Source: Paracyclopina nana
Taxonomy: Eukaryota; Arthropoda; Copepoda; Cyclopoida; Cyclopettidae
Direction of reading: 5' to 3'
DNA: 64,000 nt
Assembly: GCA_019096065.1 (NCBI GenBank)
Contig: JAGUCH010000004.1
Span: forward strand, 2,728,001-2,792,000
Position 1 is the stretch's first letter. Each line of letters opens with the position of its first letter. Below are positions 11,601-19,434 of this stretch, piece by piece. Made by a program: the position numbers and the translations under genes. The notes under the pieces are model-generated. The model was not told the origin of the DNA and did not search any database. It saw only the letters and a program-made list of their open reading frames with translations.

Positions 11601-13361
11601 CATTTAGAAAGCCACCTTATTTTGGAATCCAGCCAAATTCAAGCATTTGTAGCTTCTAGTTTATTTGTCCATCATCATTTGCATCATTATAATGGAATTT
11701 ATTAGCCATGAAAGGCGTTGAAGCCTTGACGGAATGAGTGGACAATCGGTCTTGAATGTCTCAAGCCTTGATCTCCAGCATGATGGAAACGCGGCCTTCC
11801 TGGGTCCACATGTTGAATATGAGCTCTGAAGCTGGAAACGGAGCTCCTGGGCAGCGTCCGAGAGTAGCAACTGACTTCAGTCATCATAAAGGCTGCCAAA
11901 AGAGACATAAGCAAGGCTAGCAAAGTTGAGGTCTTCATTTTGTCTCTTTAGATTTCTTTCAAGCACTGATTATTGGGCTCCTAACCCCCCAGCCTATTTA
12001 TACTGGTTGCATTGAAACCAGTTTCCAGTGGAATCTAGCCGAAAAGCCTCGCAAACGATTCCAGAACTGTGCGCGTTTCTAAAAAACACCCGAAGAATTA
12101 ACCTGTTTGGAAGCAGGTCATTTCTGGATCCTTCGCCCTCACAATTTGTGCGCAAATGAAATGGAGTATTTTTCTCTGAATTTTGCGAGAGAGTGAGGAT
12201 GATTTATTTTATTTCTCATAAATTAAAGCAGTAATGGCAGATATAACAACCAATAATTTAGTTTTTTTTCTTCTGGAGTTATCATCCATGAAATGCACTA
12301 AATCCTCTCACTGATGAATGCATCAAAGGCTTGGGATGGCGAAAATTAGCTCGTCCAGGCTGATAATTCGCCGGCCTCATAATGGCCACTTGCCTTACAC
12401 GTGCTCTCATGCTAGAGAAGCCAGCATTTGGCCGCGAAATGGAATATCCGCTGACTCCAGCCACAAAAACGGTCAAAAGGGTCACAAGTAGAACGATCAG
12501 GCTCTTCATTGTCTACGCAATTGTGTCTACAGATTTGTCTGTACTACTGATAGCGCTACTTGCACCCTCCGAGTCCTTAAATACGAATAGTATCAAACCA
12601 GTTTTGCATGAATAGCGTAGCATAACTGTTTGCGTAACATCGCTTAGAAGTATATTGGAATAGTTACGCGAGATTGACGCGAAGCGTACGCGCGTTCCCA
12701 TAAGCGGAAAAACAAGTTGTTGTTTTTTTGTTGTCTTCATTATCTTTGTTCTTTTTTTCAGAATCTGCTGAGCATCGCCAAATTGGCTTTGTTGGCCTCA
12801 GATGAAGCCCCTGAAGCTGCTGATATTGAGCTACGAAGCCTCGAATATGATCTGAATTTGATCATGGCTCAAGAGCAATTGCCGCCTGTTATTCTCGAGT
12901 CGTATGGCTTTGACCCCAAAGTAATGAGACCGCTCAATGCCCGAGAGCTGATCGAGCTGTACATTGGCGATGACAACCCAGAGTCTGATCATGTGGACTT
13001 CAAGAAAGCCCTTGACTTAGTGGAGTACATTGCTCCAAACCAGGATATCGAGGCTGAGAAGGAGGCTTTGAGGCTACGCATTTGGGCTAGATCAGTGATC
13101 AAAGACTCGTGGATCACGATGAACACCGACCAGCCCGTGGAGGCCATCAAGGACACAGTTTTCTTCAAACTGGTCGAATTTTGCTACCTACAAGGGTTGG
13201 ATTTGAAGGACAACATGCCTGCTCCCGATAGGCTATTAGAGGCCGAAGAGCTGGGGGCCCTCAAATCGAATGCCAATTTCCAATTTTTGCTTAGAACTGG
13301 CTACGAGCATGTGAGACGGCATTGCTCTGGCCAAGATGACTCCACGATGATGGTCGAATAA
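5651..13361 (+). CDS. NUP133: Nucleoporin NUP133 (Y-complex)
   Basis: Six exons: 5651-5763, 5826-5962, 6020-7202, 7259-7418, 7478-8707 and 12762-13361, in frame throughout, giving 1,140 residues (human about 1,156). The N-terminus is the Ser/Arg/Pro-rich tail, followed by the beta-propeller region (LTLPPSDLAHNSRLVN, VRYWPS, LGGIGRRVSSLLWGG) and the alpha-helical C-terminal domain (KAAFLFFCKRDF, VDELFSDDA, DDYPASDPRW, ILHQLEDK, AASLAEKY, YDFKKALDLVEYI-like VDFKKALDLVEYI). NUP133 is a scaffold subunit of the Nup107-160 complex of the nuclear pore and also acts at kinetochores. All introns are 55-62 bp except the fifth (8708-12761, about 4 kb), which contains a BTB-Kelch gene and two peptide genes on the opposite strand. 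An AATAAA at 13357-13362 overlaps the stop codon. Confidence 0.95.
8715..11587 (-). CDS. BTB-BACK-Kelch protein (KLHL-like), nested in a NUP133 intron
   Basis: Six minus-strand exons, 11587-11213, 11159-10781, 10731-10584, 10528-10363, 9438-9137 and 9084-8715, join in frame to 579 residues. The BTB domain lies at about residues 30-125 (AGLFTDISLRAEG, AHKLVLCCCSPYFEAMF, LLNAADIFLL). The BACK domain follows at about 128-235 (NCLEFRSLAQLYSDAKLEEA, NFEAVSKSDDFL). Kelch repeats follow, with GG doublets in IITGGVG, LYAVGGTD, IVVAGGVN and LYVVGG. The family usually supplies substrate adaptors of Cullin-3 ubiquitin ligases; the substrate here is unknown. The join between exons 1 and 2 uses a weak acceptor (GCAAAG) and is the least certain. 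The large 924-bp fourth intron is filled by a transposon. The stop codon is 7 bp from the NUP133 exon 5 donor, so the 3' UTR must run antisense into NUP133 coding sequence. No specific KLHL orthologue can be named. Confidence 0.85.
9457..10323. mobile_element. Non-autonomous DNA transposon (MITE-like) in a KLHL intron
   Basis: An 867-bp element flanked by identical 8-bp repeats ATATTGAG at 9449-9456 and 10324-10331 (target-site duplication). Its ends form imperfect inverted repeats at least 70 bp long, matching without gaps from the duplication inward for the first 28 bp (shared core AAATCCACCTA.ACGCAGT). Each end contains three degenerate 15-16-bp subunits ending in ACGCAGT-like sequence. 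There is no long ORF. An 8-bp duplication is seen in hAT and P superfamilies; the terminal bases do not fit the hAT consensus well, so I leave the family open. Removing the element and one repeat leaves a 49-bp intron, like its neighbours. Confidence 0.8.
11702..11938 (-). CDS. Small secreted His/Arg-rich peptide precursor, copy 1
   Basis: 78 residues, intronless. Residues 1-24 form a clear signal peptide (MKTSTLLALLMSLLAAFMMT...SC). The mature part is basic and rich in Arg, His, Ser and Pro, has no Cys beyond the one at the cleavage region, and ends in QGFNAFHG. It is paralogous to the next gene (12282-12509): both share the YS..., SSxRA, RP, RH, KP/RP, MH/VH and GF(N/S)AFHG positions. A TATA box (TATAAATA on the minus strand, 11995-12002) lies about 57 bp upstream, and AATAAA overlaps the stop region. 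The C-terminal Gly could be an amidation donor. Possible roles are antimicrobial or signalling peptide; I recognise no family and assign none. It lies in the NUP133 intron, 115 bp upstream of the KLHL start. Confidence 0.75.
   Translation of the reverse strand: MKTSTLLALLMSLLAAFMMTEVSCYSRTLPRSSVSSFRAHIQHVDPGRPRFHHAGDQGLRHSRPIVHSFRQGFNAFHG
11995..12002 (-). promoter_or_regulatory. TATA box of secreted-peptide copy 1
   Basis: TATAAATA on the minus strand, followed by a C-rich stretch and the ATG at 11938. The spacing leaves room for a 5' UTR of about 25-30 bases. It shows that the nested peptide gene has its own promoter inside the NUP133 intron. Confidence 0.7.
12003..12281. other. Spacer between the two peptide genes
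   Basis: Upstream region of copy 1 and 3' UTR of copy 2. Minus-strand AATAAA signals at about 12203-12215 probably end the copy 2 transcript. Nothing else recognised. Confidence 0.5.
12282..12509 (-). CDS. Small secreted basic peptide precursor, copy 2
   Basis: 75 residues, intronless, ATG at 12509. The signal peptide covers about residues 1-20 (MKSLIVLLVTLLTVFVAGVSG). The mature part of about 55 residues is Arg/Pro/Asn-rich and Cys-free, and ends in RGFSAFHG. It aligns over its whole length with copy 1, with the strongest match in the first ten mature residues and the last eight. A TATTTAAG sequence about 70 bp upstream on the minus strand (near 12575-12584) may serve as a weak TATA box. 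The pair is a recent-looking tandem duplication inside the last intron of NUP133. High signal-peptide quality, matched length and a conserved C-terminus argue that both are real genes rather than chance ORFs. Function unknown. Confidence 0.75.
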   Translation of the reverse strand: MKSLIVLLVTLLTVFVAGVSGYSISRPNAGFSSMRARVRQVAIMRPANYQPGRANFRHPKPLMHSSVRGFSAFHG

Positions 13362-13488
13362 AATAACGTGTCCATTTCTGATGTGCTAGTTTTGTCGACC
13401 ACGTGTGAAAATGGGCCGGGTATCTTCCAATTGAGTAAAATTAAAGTATATTTTTATGGCCTTTGAAATCTGAAGGAATTAAGATTTT

Positions 13489-13885
13489 CTAAACGTAGAA
13501 CCATCCATTTGGATCATCCTTGACGAGGTTGCCATACTTTACATGAGGCCCATCCACCTCAAGCGTGAATTCATCTCGGATAAGTCGCATTCTCTCTGTC
13601 CAATCTTTGGGCGTTTCCGAGCTAAATTTCAAATCTTGATAGCAATCGTCAAGTTCGAAGCCGTCTTCACCAAACTTTTTCCTTTGTCTAAAGCAGCAAG
13701 AAAAGCAGCTTGAACACCCTCCCTTTGACTTCTTCTTCTTCTTAACCTAATTACGTAATTTGGATGAATCACATAGAAATGCAAGTACGTATTATTTATA
13801 CTGTAGCTTTAGTGGCGGGGGCACTTTCGTTGAGTTTTTCATCTTTAAAAGTCTTTTCGAGGCTCTCTTGGCTGTTTTTATGCAT
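13489..13885 (-). CDS. Small basic protein with a Cys cluster, unknown function
   Basis: Two exons, 13885-13802 and 13746-13489, give 113 residues. The second exon is the solid part: a Lys run followed by a cysteine cluster (GGCSSCFSCCFRQRKK) and then a polar conserved-looking region (FELDDCYQDLKFS, PKDWTERMRLIRDEFTL, DPNGWFYV). Polybasic plus clustered Cys next to each other suggests a palmitoylated, membrane-bound protein (inference). The first exon, starting MHKNSQESLEKT, is supported only by frame and a GTATAA donor. Upstream on the same strand is ATE1; an AATAAA and then a TTTCAG 3' splice site lie between them, so this may be a downstream gene in a transcription unit. No homologue recognised. 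Confidence 0.55.
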
Positions 13886-14062
13886 GTTTTAACAACAGGG
13901 CTTGCCGAAACTGAAATTTTTTTGACCCACAGCAATTTAGCGAAAAATTCAGCGCTTTGATAATTACGCAACGCATTTTCTCCTTTATTGACAAGATTTA
14001 ATCACACAAATTGAACTAAACAATATATTGATCAAGTTTTTAATGAGGCGCTTGTCAGACGG

Positions 14063-15547
14063 TTAGCTGCGGTAGAGTAAAATTTTCTTGGACAATGCAG
14101 AGCCGATAAGGTTGGCATACTCGAGTAGCTCCAAAATCTCTGATTTGGGCACTCTATTCATTGTCTTGTAGAGGCCGAATTGCATTGCTCTGTTCTCAAA
14201 TAAGACCAAAATGTCATCAATTTCCACTTCGGTGCTTTCAAACGGCCTAGGGTCGAGGCAAGAAAACTTGCTCTTATCCAGCAATGGCAATGCCACGCTA
14301 ATGGGCACCCACTTGTACGAGACAGGGCACAAAAGCCAGCTGGGACTGAACTTGGCCTTATACCGCATTTTTGGGCAGGAATGGATGTAGAAGCCCATGT
14401 AGTAGTTTTTGATGTCCGGAAATACTTCCCTTTGCAGCTTGCGAGTGAACGCGATTTCGAAGAGGGAGGTCAGAGTTCCAGGGCTTAAGAATGCGTAGTC
14501 GGGATCGTAGTAGAGATAGACAGAGGATACACAGTGGGGCAAGATGTCGATGACGCCAACAGCCACAATTTTGCCATCAATGATGTACTGCTGGTGAAAA
14601 GCTCCGTGACGGAACTCTTGGTCTTTGTCGGTGTCACTCTGCAAGAGGCTAGAGTTGCACAAAAATCGCTTGAATTGGCTGACCGAGCATTTAGCTGGGG
14701 CGTCCTTGTGGATAACCATTTGGTACTTCTTGAACACATAGAAACTGGACATGTAGGATTCGTTAAACACCGGATCGGAGGTCTGGGCATTGACCAGTTT
14801 GATTTCCACCGAATGCTTGCTGTCACTAGGAAAGTCCAAGCTGGTTAATTCTTCTAAAGTCTTTTCAACGTTCTTCTTCTTTTTCACATACTCGGTTTTA
14901 CCGGCAGCTTTCAGCTTGGCCAAAGCCCGTTCTTTGCGCATCTCTTTCTTCTTTTTGGCCTTCGGCTTGCTTGGATCAGGGCCAAGGCCTCTCTTGGCAC
15001 TGTAGTCGACCACAGTGTCGTCGGTGCGATTTTTTTTCACATCCTCCTCTTCAGTCGACTTTGATGATGTGATTTTGTCTAGATCATTGGGCTTAAACTT
15101 CAGCTGGCTTTCAGCATCCTCAGCTTTGGCTTGAGAGACAGATTCAGCCTGGTCCATGTCAGAATCACACTCCTCGTCCTCCGAGGCATCATCGTCTGAA
15201 TCGTCAGGGAAAGTGGTTTCTTCGGGAATAACGTGAGTTTTGGGAACGTCTTCGCCTCTGATGATGAAGTTTCGGAACTTTTTCAACACTTTCTTCTGGG
15301 ACTTTGTCAGCTGGAATTGCGTTGCGTCGCACTTGATGGTGTACTGAGGACAGCAGGTTTGGTCCATAGTGGGCTTGTAGCAATACTTGCCAGAACGTCT
15401 CCATCCACGATCGATAAGATCTTGGTAGTCGGAGCAGGTGAGAGCGTGGCCCCAAATTCCTCTCGAAAAGGAGCCATAAGAGCTACGACAGTATCCACAT
15501 TGGCCTCCGCTGCTATCCGGAAAATATTCCACTATCGACATAGGCAT
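14063..15547 (-). CDS. ATE1: Arginyl-tRNA--protein transferase 1
   Basis: Intronless, 494 residues, ATG at 15547. The N-terminal domain has the conserved Cys pattern (CGYCRSSYGSFSRGIWGHA, YQDLIDRGWRRSGKYCYKP, QTCCPQYTIKC). The C-terminal GNAT-like domain has FHQQYIIDGKIVAVGVID, SVYLYYDPDY, YYMGFYIHSC, MRYKAKFSPSWLLCP and YKWVP. A long acidic and basic linker lies between them (about residues 110-230). ATE1 moves Arg from Arg-tRNA to N-terminal Asp, Glu or oxidised Cys, marking proteins for the Arg/N-degron pathway. The absence of introns in a gene of this size is unusual here, where most long genes are split. UBL5 lies upstream on the same strand. Confidence 0.95.
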   Translation of the reverse strand: MPMSIVEYFPDSSGGQCGYCRSSYGSFSRGIWGHALTCSDYQDLIDRGWRRSGKYCYKPTMDQTCCPQYTIKCDATQFQLTKSQKKVLKKFRNFIIRGEDVPKTHVIPEETTFPDDSDDDASEDEECDSDMDQAESVSQAKAEDAESQLKFKPNDLDKITSSKSTEEEDVKKNRTDDTVVDYSAKRGLGPDPSKPKAKKKKEMRKERALAKLKAAGKTEYVKKKKNVEKTLEELTSLDFPSDSKHSVEIKLVNAQTSDPVFNESYMSSFYVFKKYQMVIHKDAPAKCSVSQFKRFLCNSSLLQSDTDKDQEFRHGAFHQQYIIDGKIVAVGVIDILPHCVSSVYLYYDPDYAFLSPGTLTSLFEIAFTRKLQREVFPDIKNYYMGFYIHSCPKMRYKAKFSPSWLLCPVSYKWVPISVALPLLDKSKFSCLDPRPFESTEVEIDDILVLFENRAMQFGLYKTMNRVPKSEILELLEYANLIGSALSKKILLYRS

Positions 15548-15850
15548 TGTGTGTGATTACGAAGAGATTGGTAGTAGGTGGAGATATTTGTATATCGATG
15601 TCACTGCAACCAAGAAAGAAATGGCAGCGTGAAAAATGCGTACACACGAGCGGAAGAAACTGGAAAAAGAGAAAGTTATTGTTGCCGTGCGTTAAATGCG
15701 TACGAGAGATTTTCAGGTTTCTCTTTCGTGACATTCAAGAAATGAAGAGTTGTAAAACATAAAAAATAGGTCTTGTGCTGAAACGCAAAAAGTTAGTTTC
15801 ATCTTTGATTTTCAGAACCGAAAAAAAATGAAAATGGACTCACAGGGCAA
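15548..15850. other. Interval between ATE1 and UBL5
   Basis: Contains the UBL5 3' end and the ATE1 5' region, both read on the minus strand. A TTGCGTTTCAG 3' splice-site-like sequence lies near 15798-15808, suggesting a 5' UTR intron or trans-splice site for ATE1. No gene seen. Confidence 0.35.
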
Positions 15851-16072
15851 TTATTGGTAGTAGAGCTCCAAGTTCATGCCGTCGTGGATTTCATAGTCCT
15901 CAAGCTTGATGTGGTCCTTGAAGATTGTGTACCACTTTTTCAGAACGATTTTGTCGGCCCTTGTACCGGTTTGAGCAGCAATGAGCTTCTTCAAATCGCC
16001 AATAGTGTCGTCCTCGTTGCACTTGACTCGGACCTTTTTACCCAATCGGTCGTTCACAGTGATTTCGATCAT
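15851..16072 (-). CDS. UBL5: Ubiquitin-like protein 5 (Hub1)
   Basis: 73 residues, full family length, single coding exon. The sequence matches UBL5/Hub1 along its length: [68 protein letters not shown]. It ends in the typical Tyr-Tyr-Gln instead of a conjugating Gly-Gly. UBL5 binds spliceosome proteins non-covalently (HIND motifs in Snu66) and affects alternative 5' splice-site use. A 3' splice site (CCGTAG) ends 1 base before the ATG, showing a 5' UTR intron. Confidence 0.96.
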   Translation of the reverse strand: MIEITVNDRLGKKVRVKCNEDDTIGDLKKLIAAQTGTRADKIVLKKWYTIFKDHIKLEDYEIHDGMNLELYYQ

Positions 16073-16670
16073 CCTACGGAAAAGCAGTTATGATTCATCA
16101 AGTTTTCAGCAAAAGCTGATTACAACGCTCGCTCGCGGTACCCGGCAAACAATGGAGCGAAGCTGAAGAAAAGCAACACAAATGACTGGAATTAATTACC
16201 TTGATAAAAATTGACGGTTTATTAGGTGACTTTTGGACTTGAATGGCCAAGAAGACGCTAGCTTCACGTTGAAAACATGATAAACTCACAAAAGGGTATG
16301 ACAACAAAAATTGATCGAATTCACTCAAGCCACTTCTGAAATCGCGAAGAGAGGCCTTGTTTAAAAACGTGCTCTAAAACTTAAGCTTAAATGTTGTTTT
16401 CGTAATTACTGAATGATTGAAATTTCAATAATTTACTTTTTCAAGTCGCATACATATTTGATATTTTGGTGAGATCAGCTTAATTTTTTCTCAAATATTG
16501 TAACGCGACCCAAAATGCCTCTGCAGCATTAGCTATAAAAAGATGAAAGTGGCTCAGTTACAGTTTTCCGCGTAAACGCGGGGGTCAAAGTGTCAGCTGA
16601 CTTGACAACAAATGGTGCATAATTTGTGAAGGAATTGAAATTAGATCAATGGAAAGCTGTCGCTTGCAAA
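16073..16670. promoter_or_regulatory. Divergent interval, UBL5 / BLOC1S1
   Basis: About 600 bp between divergent genes. It contains the UBL5 5' UTR intron and first exon, and the BLOC1S1 promoter and 5' UTR. No coding exon recognised. Confidence 0.4.
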
Positions 16671-17078
16671 ATGTTATCTAGCCTAGTTCAGGAGCATAAC
16701 GCTCGGCAATCTAGCAGAAGAGTTCAACAGGAGAAGCTTCGACAGGAGGCCACAAAAGCTGCTTCAGACCTCACCACCGCTCTAGTTGATCATCTGAATG
16801 TGGGAGTCGCTCAGGCCTATCTAAATCAAAAAAGGCTCGATACGGAAGCCAAGAGGCTGCACGCAAACGCTACAGAGTTTTCCAGGCAAACCGGACATTG
16901 GATCTCACTGGTCGACTCGTTCAATAACAGCCTCAAGGAACTGGGTGACGTCAAGGCTTGGGCCTCTGCTATCGAGACGGACATGAAAACCGTCTCTTCA
17001 GTGCTGGAATACGCTAACAAAGTCAACAAGAATCAACAAACGGCTGTGTCAGAAAGTAATCAGCCACAGTCATCATGA
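16671..17078 (+). CDS. BLOC1S1: BLOC-1 subunit 1 (BLOS1/GCN5L1)
   Basis: 135 residues, intronless. ATG 16671 is chosen because human BLOC1S1 starts MLSRLLKEHQAKQ and this one starts [13 protein letters not shown]. The helical core is well conserved: [55 protein letters not shown]. The product is a subunit of BLOC-1 and BORC, complexes that act in biogenesis and positioning of lysosome-related organelles. The TGA stop (17076-17078) overlaps the ATG of TM2D2 (17075-17077) as ATGA, so the two are read from overlapping frames of what looks like one transcript. Confidence 0.95.
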   Translation: MLSSLVQEHNARQSSRRVQQEKLRQEATKAASDLTTALVDHLNVGVAQAYLNQKRLDTEAKRLHANATEFSRQTGHWISLVDSFNNSLKELGDVKAWASAIETDMKTVSSVLEYANKVNKNQQTAVSESNQPQSS

Positions 17079-17698
17079 GGCTAATTACGCCTTGCCTGCT
17101 TCTGTTGGCCAATTTGGTTTTGGCTCAAGAGTGTGAATTTGATCCTGGCCAGCAGGAGCTTCGGTCCTACAAGAAATCAGCCGCAGACTGCCCGTGCTAC
17201 TCTAGCTATAATGACAAGAAAAAAGACTGTCCGCTAATTAGCAATGATCCATTGAACCCTCTTGTGGAGTGCTCGTTTCTTCCCCAAGAATTTATCGTGT
17301 GCAACTCTCCCATTGACCACAATGGCAACGAAACTGCCAAAGCATCCCTTGGTTACGGTTGCTTGAACTTTGGTGGTCAACGCTGGGAGGATGTTGAGAA
17401 GACCAAGGTTTGCTGCCAAGCCTTGGAATGCATCGAGTGCAAGGGAAACAGGACTTTTCTGAGAGATGGCTTCCCTTGCATCAAATACTCAAGCCATTAC
17501 TTTCTCACTACGCTGCTGTACTCCGTACTGTTGGGGTTTCTGGGCTTGGACAGGTTTTGCCTTGGCCAGACTGGAACTGCCGTGGGAAAGCTATTGACTT
17601 TAGGCGGACTTGGCATTTGGTGGATCGTTGACATCATGCTTTTAATAAGTGGAGATTTGCGACCTGAAGACAATACCAATTGGACCCCGTTCGCTTGA
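17075..17698 (+). CDS. TM2D2: TM2 domain protein 2 (Drosophila amrita type)
   Basis: 207 residues, intronless. A signal peptide at 1-17 ([17 protein letters not shown]) is followed by a Cys-rich extracellular part with [38 protein letters not shown], then [11 protein letters not shown]. The TM2 domain follows ([42 protein letters not shown]), with two membrane helices separated by the LDRF loop. TM2D proteins act at the membrane in Notch-linked signalling and phagocytosis in flies. Its ATG overlaps the BLOC1S1 stop, so translation on a spliced bicistronic mRNA would need reinitiation, or a separate promoter inside BLOC1S1. AATAAA follows the stop by 2 bases (17701-17706). Confidence 0.95.
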   Translation: MRLITPCLLLLANLVLAQECEFDPGQQELRSYKKSAADCPCYSSYNDKKKDCPLISNDPLNPLVECSFLPQEFIVCNSPIDHNGNETAKASLGYGCLNFGGQRWEDVEKTKVCCQALECIECKGNRTFLRDGFPCIKYSSHYFLTTLLYSVLLGFLGLDRFCLGQTGTAVGKLLTLGGLGIWWIVDIMLLISGDLRPEDNTNWTPFA

Positions 17699-17720
17699 AC
17701 AATAAACTAAGCCTCGTTCG

Positions 17721-17730
17721 TTCTTTTCAG
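17721..17730 (+). promoter_or_regulatory. 3' splice site directly after the TM2D2 poly(A) signal
   Basis: TTCTTTTCAG lies 15 bases after the TM2D2 AATAAA (17701-17706) and 11 bases before the TMEM69 ATG. A poly(A) signal then an acceptor within about 25 bp is the junction form of trans-spliced operons. A cis-spliced 5' UTR intron starting inside TM2D2 is the alternative. Confidence 0.55.
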
Positions 17731-17741
17731 GTGTGATCAGC

Positions 17742-18317
17742 ATGAGCTTGCTCAATCGAATTGGCTCACTTCAACGACTTCAGACCTTTTCAACCAGCTC
17801 AGTCATGCACCAGAGTGTTGGAAATTGTCTCTGGAGTTTGAAGTCGGGGCCAATGCCAGCTTTGGCCTTGGGAGCCGCGGGTCTTGCCCCCTTTGTGTCT
17901 GCACCAGCCTACTTGATTCAACTAGGCGAATTTTGCCCTGCAGTTGGCCAAGCTCAACTTGCCTATGGTGCTGTGATCTTGTCGTTTCTGGGAGGAGTAA
18001 GATGGGGCAAGCTGGTGACTCCTGGATCGCCCATTGCGCCATCATGGGGACAGTTTTGCTGGTCAGTCACTCCAAGCTTGATTGCTTGGCCAGCTCTGCT
18101 CATGCCTAGCTACCCCCTTGCAAACGCAACCATAGTTTTGGGACTCGGTGCGTGTGGCTACATGGACTTTAAACAGATAGGCTACGAAGCCTGGTTTAAG
18201 GGCCTGAGAGTAGTTCTGACGACTGTGGCCTCAATTTCACTTTTAGCCTCGCTCATTCTCTATTTCATCAAGAATGACACATCAGAAAAGGAAACGGAAA
18301 ATGAGAGTGAAAGCTAA
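17742..18317 (+). CDS. TMEM69: TMEM69-like mitochondrial membrane protein (DUF3429)
   Basis: 191 residues, intronless, start ATG 17742. The N-terminus is amphipathic with Arg, Ser and Gln and no acid (SLLNRIGSLQRLQTFSTSS), a likely mitochondrial targeting sequence. The body carries five hydrophobic segments with the family features GPMPALALGAAGLAPFV, YGAVILSFLGGVRWG and LGLGACGYMDF. Function is poorly known; TMEM69 is a multi-pass protein of the DUF3429 family with bacterial relatives. It is third in the tight + strand cluster BLOC1S1-TM2D2-TMEM69. Its TAA (18315-18317) overlaps the TAG of the convergent TULIP gene (18314-18316). Confidence 0.85.
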   Translation: MSLLNRIGSLQRLQTFSTSSVMHQSVGNCLWSLKSGPMPALALGAAGLAPFVSAPAYLIQLGEFCPAVGQAQLAYGAVILSFLGGVRWGKLVTPGSPIAPSWGQFCWSVTPSLIAWPALLMPSYPLANATIVLGLGACGYMDFKQIGYEAWFKGLRVVLTTVASISLLASLILYFIKNDTSEKETENESES

Positions 18318-19294
18318 TCACAGACTGGATATTCCCATGGGTATGTAAATCCTTTTGCTACCCACCAATCGATCATACATTCTTTGGGCCCTTTGTAAAA
18401 TTCGTAGAGTATGCACTCAAACAACCCTCTGGCATATTCCTCAATTTCACTGATAATTTTGGCCCGTTTGTTAGCCAGAATCACGTGACCGAGTTCAAGC
18501 TAGAAAAAAAATTGAGAAAAACAGTACTTGAAAATTCATCCAAAAGTGACAATACACACCTTATTGATTATGAAATCACTCAGCCTGTTGAAACTCTTCC
18601 ATTTTGTGTCGTATTTTATGGTTGTGTCCCTCCAATGAGTGCCAATCTCGAACTGATCCAAGACAACTGACGATGCATTTTCAGTCTTGAGTGAAGCTAT
18701 GACCCCAACAGTGACATCCTTCAAGTCGATGTTGAAGAACCCATTGGATTTGGCGGGAAGAAAGCCCAAAAAGAGCCCTCTCTCTAATTTGAACGTGCCT
18801 GTCATCCACATGATTGGAATGTGTAGCACAGCTTTCACCGCTTTGGTCGAGAGCTCCTCGTTCCTTTGGATTTCAATGGTTTGGATCGTTGCAGCTTTCA
18901 AGTTATGCATGTACATGTTACAAGCGGTCACTTCTCCTCTGAAGGTCTTTTTCTTCACTTTGATGGGTCCAATAGGGAACAACCAAACTGGATCTAATTT
19001 CGTGCACAGGATCTCATCTCCCGCTGCAATCTTGGGCACGAGAGTGTCATTGAAAAGTCTTTGAATTGCCGCTTCCATAAAGGGATCTCTGCTCAAACTT
19101 CCTGTGCCGTTGGAAGCCATCCATAAAACTCTTTCCCATATTGTTCCGTGTCTACCTTGAAACTCGTTCATCTGAAGCCACATTAGGTGTACTTTAATAA
19201 ACAGGGAGATATAGAATTCCTCACTGAAGCTTCGTACCTGATCTGAAGTGAATCTCGCAGAGGACACAGAAATTAATGTGAAAATTATAAGCAT
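18314..19294 (-). CDS. Secreted TULIP-fold protein, group-7 allergen (Der p 7)-like
   Basis: Exons 19294-18560 and 18499-18314. ATG 19294 gives a signal peptide (MLIIFTLISVSSA). The body shows the group 7 allergen/JHBP-like pattern of alternating beta strands: AATIQTIEIQRNEE, AVKAVLHIPIMWMTGTFKLERGL, FFNIDLKDVTVGVIASLKTE, then helix LELGHVILANKRAKIISEIEEYARGLFE and a Cys/Trp-rich tail. The family binds lipids or other hydrophobic ligands outside cells and is mostly found in arthropods. A 66-bp stretch, about 19242-19177, begins GTACG, ends CTTCAG and has no stop in frame; it is probably a third intron, giving 284 rather than 306 residues. Some outer-exon detail is uncertain. The stop overlaps the TMEM69 stop. 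Confidence 0.7.
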
Positions 19295-19338
19295 CGTGGA
19301 AATGGAACTGATCAAAGACGCAGTGACATATTCTGCTG

Positions 19339-19362
19339 AAACAGGTTTTATTTTCGTTAAGC
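19339..19362 (-). promoter_or_regulatory. Poly(A) signal followed by a 3' splice site before the TULIP gene
   Basis: On the minus strand, AATAAA is followed a few bases later by CCTGTTTCAG, about 45 bases upstream of the TULIP start codon and about 80 bases after the stop of the four-TM gene. It has the same form as the TM2D2-TMEM69 junction. Confidence 0.5.
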
Positions 19363-19434
19363 ACGAAAAATGCTATGTTTCTTTTCCCATCTTCAAGGAT
19401 TGCATGTGCAGTTATAGTTGCTTGATCGTATTGA

